From Flavobacteriaceae bacterium UBA3078 (GTDB lineage Bacteria > Bacteroidota > Bacteroidia > Flavobacteriales > Flavobacteriaceae), in contig DFBO01000040.1 of NCBI GenBank assembly GCA_002366675.1, positions 1 to 7,685 on the forward strand: a stretch of DNA of 7,685 nucleotides, in the 5' to 3' direction. The notes beneath the pieces were generated by a model, which was not told where the DNA came from, searched no databases, and was given only the letters and a program-made list of their open reading frames with translations. Positions 5,146 through 7,685 of this stretch are shown here, one piece after another; positions within the stretch are counted from its first letter, which is position 1, and every line of letters starts with the position of its first letter. A program made the translations under genes and the position numbers.

Positions 5146-7685
5146 TTAAAATTGTTGTCCAATAATAAAGTGTGTTTCCCATCCATTTGGAGAAGATTGA
5201 CCAGGAACTGGGTCGAATCCATAACCAAAATCAATACCTAATAAACCAAAGGCAGGCATGAAAACACGTAGACCTACACCTGCAGATCTCTTTATATCAA
5301 AAGGACTATAATTTTTAAAATCGTTAAATGAAATACCACCTTCCATAAAACCTAAGACAAATATTTTGGCTTGCTGTTTTAATGTTATAGGATATCTTAA
5401 TTCTAATGAATATTTATTATAAATGGTACCACCATCGTTAGTTACAAATCCATTTGCATCTACAGGTTGAATAGATTGGTTAGGATACCCACGTAAAGCA
5501 ATAGATTCTCTTCCATCTAAACTATATGACCCTAATCCATCTCCACCTAAAAAGAAACGCTCGAATGGAATGTCTCCTCTATCTTGATTGTAAGCACCTA
5601 AGAATCCAAATTCTACACTAGGTTTTAAAACTAATTTTTTAACAATTTCTTGATACCAATCAGCTTTAAATTTTATTTTATAAAATTCTAACCACTTAAA
5701 ACGTTCTTGATCTATTTCTGCAATTCCTTGATTCGCGTCTTGTCTTTCCTCAATAGTATAAGTTGGATCTTGTACAATATCTTCTAAATCTTCTCTCTCT
5801 TCTTTTAAAGTATGATAGTCTACACCATTAAATAAAGAATATGGCAAGGTTAGTTTAGCACTAACATTAAAACTAGATCCACCAGTTGGAAAGACAGGGT
5901 CATTATAAGTACTGTTTCTACTTAAGCCAATAGTATAAGCTAGGTTGTTAGAATAGCCGTCTCCGAAGGTAAATAAGCCTGTATTATAATTTTTTAAATT
6001 ATAATGTTGGTAACTTACAGATTGGGATAATGTAAAATAATTATCTGGAACATTTAAACGCTTAGCTAATCCTACAGAAATACCTGTAATATTAAAACGT
6101 TTGTCTTTATCTGCTTTTCCTGTTTGAGAATTGTATAAAAACTGTTTTGTATGAGAAACAGATGTTGATAATTGAACAGGTTTTTCTCCACCTAACCATG
6201 GTTCAGTAAATGAGAAGCTATAGGTTTGATAAAATTGACTTGCTTGTAAACGCAATGCTAATTTCTGTCCATCACCTCGAGGAACAGGAAGATATGCTTT
6301 TGGGTTAAGTATGTTTCTTAATGAAAAGTTGTTAAATGATAACCCAAGAGTACCAATAAAACCACCACCACCATAACCACCTTGTAGTTCAATTTGGCTA
6401 GATCCTGTTTCTACTACTTTATATTCTAAATCTATAGTACCCTCGTTAGGGTTAGGATTTGGGAAGTCGGTAGTTAATTGTGCTGGATCAAAGAAGCCTA
6501 ATTGACTAAGCTCTCTTATTGTTCTAATGACATTAGATTTTTTATATAATTGCCCTGGACGAGTATGTAATTCTCTGTAAATAACATGGTCGTTAGTAAC
6601 ATCATTCCCTACAACCGTTACATTATTAAAATAAACAGGTTTTCCTTCAGAAATTCTTATTTCTAAATCGATAACGTTTCCTTCAGCACTTACTTCAACT
6701 GTATTAATAGTTGAGAATAAGTATCCATTGTTTTGATATAAATTGGTGATATCTGAAGCTTCAGGGTTTTCAACGTCTGCAATCCTTTTTTCAAGAAGAA
6801 CGCCATTATATGTATTTCCAGGATTAATTCTTAAAACTCTTCTTAAAATATCGTCAGAATAAACGGTGTTTCCTATAAAATCTATTTTACCGAATTGGTA
6901 TAATTCACCTTCTTCTAGATTAATATATAGGGCTATATTTTTTTGATCTAAAACAACCAAACTATCTGATGTAATACGTGCATCTCGATAACCATTTTCT
7001 TTGTACTTATCTACAACATTATTAAGGTCTGTTTTGTAATCTGCTTCAATATATTTAGAACGTTTCAGGATATGTGTCATGTTCTTCTGCTTGGTGTTTT
7101 TCATAGCTTTTTTTAGCTTGCTATCTTTTATAACAGAATTACCATTAAATACAATCTCTTTTACTTTTACTTTTTTTCCTTTATCGATGTTAACTACCAT
7201 ATTCATAGCTTTAGTAGATGTTTGAAGTGTATCAACTTGTTCTATTTCAATAGCATTTATACTAACTTTAGCATTGTAAAAACCTTCTTTTTTATATTTG
7301 CTTACAAGATAGTTTTTAGTAGTAGTTATTAAATTTTCGGTTACTTTAACACCTTTAGTTAAAGAGTTTTCTTCAATAATTTTTTCTTTTTTCTTCTTTT
7401 TAACACCATTAATCTTTATCTCGTTAATTTCAGGTAAATCTTCCAATCTGATTTCTAGGTAAATTTCATTTCCTTCTATTCTGTTTATATACATTTCTAT
7501 ATTATTAAACAGATTAGAATTCCAAAGTTTTTTAATAGCCGTACTAATTTTATCTCCAGGAACAATAACTTCCTCGCCAGTTCTAAGACCGGAATATGTA
7601 ATGATGGTTTGCTCGCTAAAGCTAGTGTCTCCTAATACAGAAATACCTCCAATAACATATTTAGTTCCGGTATCAATATTGTCCT
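5146..7685 (-). CDS. bamA: Outer-membrane protein assembly factor BamA, partial (N-terminus beyond right edge)
   Basis: The minus frame stays open to the window edge. The first in-window Met (7494) is internal to a POTRA domain, so the gene extends past 7685; 845 residues are visible, and probably only the signal peptide and a few residues are missing. Numbering from the edge, five POTRA domains lie at about 10-83 (YVIGGISVLGDTSFSEQT), 84-171, 172-259 (VKEIVFNGNSVI), 261-348 (FGKIDFIGNTVYSDDILRR) and 349-430 (FNNVTVVGNDVTNDHVIYRE). The Omp85 barrel follows to 845, opening with a Gly-rich strand (QGGYGGGGFIG), carrying the loop-6 motif as LRGY (about 730-733) and ending in FIIGQQF, with the terminal Phe expected of a beta-signal. 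BamA folds and inserts beta-barrel proteins into the outer membrane and is essential where tested. Residues about 623-663 form a charged insertion in a barrel loop. The two ompH genes follow downstream. Confidence 0.97.
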   Translation of the reverse strand, partial: DNIDTGTKYVIGGISVLGDTSFSEQTIITYSGLRTGEEVIVPGDKISTAIKKLWNSNLFNNIEMYINRIEGNEIYLEIRLEDLPEINEIKINGVKKKKKEKIIEENSLTKGVKVTENLITTTKNYLVSKYKKEGFYNAKVSINAIEIEQVDTLQTSTKAMNMVVNIDKGKKVKVKEIVFNGNSVIKDSKLKKAMKNTKQKNMTHILKRSKYIEADYKTDLNNVVDKYKENGYRDARITSDSLVVLDQKNIALYINLEEGELYQFGKIDFIGNTVYSDDILRRVLRINPGNTYNGVLLEKRIADVENPEASDITNLYQNNGYLFSTINTVEVSAEGNVIDLEIRISEGKPVYFNNVTVVGNDVTNDHVIYRELHTRPGQLYKKSNVIRTIRELSQLGFFDPAQLTTDFPNPNPNEGTIDLEYKVVETGSSQIELQGGYGGGGFIGTLGLSFNNFSLRNILNPKAYLPVPRGDGQKLALRLQASQFYQTYSFSFTEPWLGGEKPVQLSTSVSHTKQFLYNSQTGKADKDKRFNITGISVGLAKRLNVPDNYFTLSQSVSYQHYNLKNYNTGLFTFGDGYSNNLAYTIGLSRNSTYNDPVFPTGGSSFNVSAKLTLPYSLFNGVDYHTLKEEREDLEDIVQDPTYTIEERQDANQGIAEIDQERFKWLEFYKIKFKADWYQEIVKKLVLKPSVEFGFLGAYNQDRGDIPFERFFLGGDGLGSYSLDGRESIALRGYPNQSIQPVDANGFVTNDGGTIYNKYSLELRYPITLKQQAKIFVLGFMEGGISFNDFKNYSPFDIKRSAGVGLRVFMPAFGLLGIDFGYGFDPVPGQSSPNGWETHFIIGQQF

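Noticed and set aside
7378..7402. A-rich run in bamA encoding KKKKKEK, considered as a ribosomal slippage site
   Set aside because: The AAAAAAG string is in the phase AAA AAA G rather than the A AAA AAG needed for -1 slippage, and the frame continues intact through the POTRA domains.
1..7685. Search for mobile elements, CRISPR arrays, tRNA or rRNA genes, or an undescribed gene system
   Set aside because: No transposase, regularly spaced repeats, RNA gene sequence or unexplained long region was seen. Nearly all sequence belongs to conserved core genes in ordinary order.

Overview
The window is AT-rich, and every gene has its best-known relatives in Bacteroidota. The combination points to a member of the Flavobacteriaceae, probably a marine genus: a PorP/SprF-type outer-membrane protein, a BamA with the flavobacterial POTRA and barrel sequence, two OmpH/Skp-like chaperones followed by a glutamate racemase, and a NifU-like protein with a duplicated N-terminal domain. 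Matches to the Bacteroidota -7 promoter element (TAnnTTTG) occur in intergenic positions, but none has a convincing -33 partner. The genus cannot be fixed from this sequence alone.

Layout, left to right. Positions 1-699 (minus) hold the N-terminal 233 codons of a NifU-family Fe-S scaffold whose C-terminal domain lies beyond the left edge. A 245-bp divergent spacer follows. A PorP/SprF-family gene (945-1955, plus) ends at a strong intrinsic terminator. A gamma-class carbonic anhydrase-like protein (2053-2568, plus) runs up to the stop codon of a convergent glutamate racemase gene, murI (2569 to about 3348, minus), with no base between the two stops. Further right on the minus strand are two periplasmic OmpH/Skp-family genes (3416-3925 and 3957-4979) and a nearly complete bamA (5146 to beyond 7685).

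Read on the minus strand, the right half is an envelope-biogenesis cluster: bamA, long ompH, short ompH, then murI. BamA inserts beta-barrel proteins into the outer membrane, Skp-like chaperones carry unfolded barrel precursors across the periplasm to it, and MurI supplies D-glutamate for peptidoglycan. The PorP-like barrel on the other strand is a plausible client of this machinery. The two ompH genes are 31 bp apart and almost certainly cotranscribed. A weak terminator-like hairpin lies between bamA and the long ompH. A strong one lies between the short ompH and murI and ends almost on the murI start codon.

I found no convincing new system: no mobile element, CRISPR array, tRNA, rRNA or defence locus. 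The points most worth a second look are the terminator abutting murI, the charged tail on the long OmpH, the cysteine-rich C-terminus of the PorP-like protein, the charged insertion in the BamA barrel, and the zero-spacing convergent gene pair.
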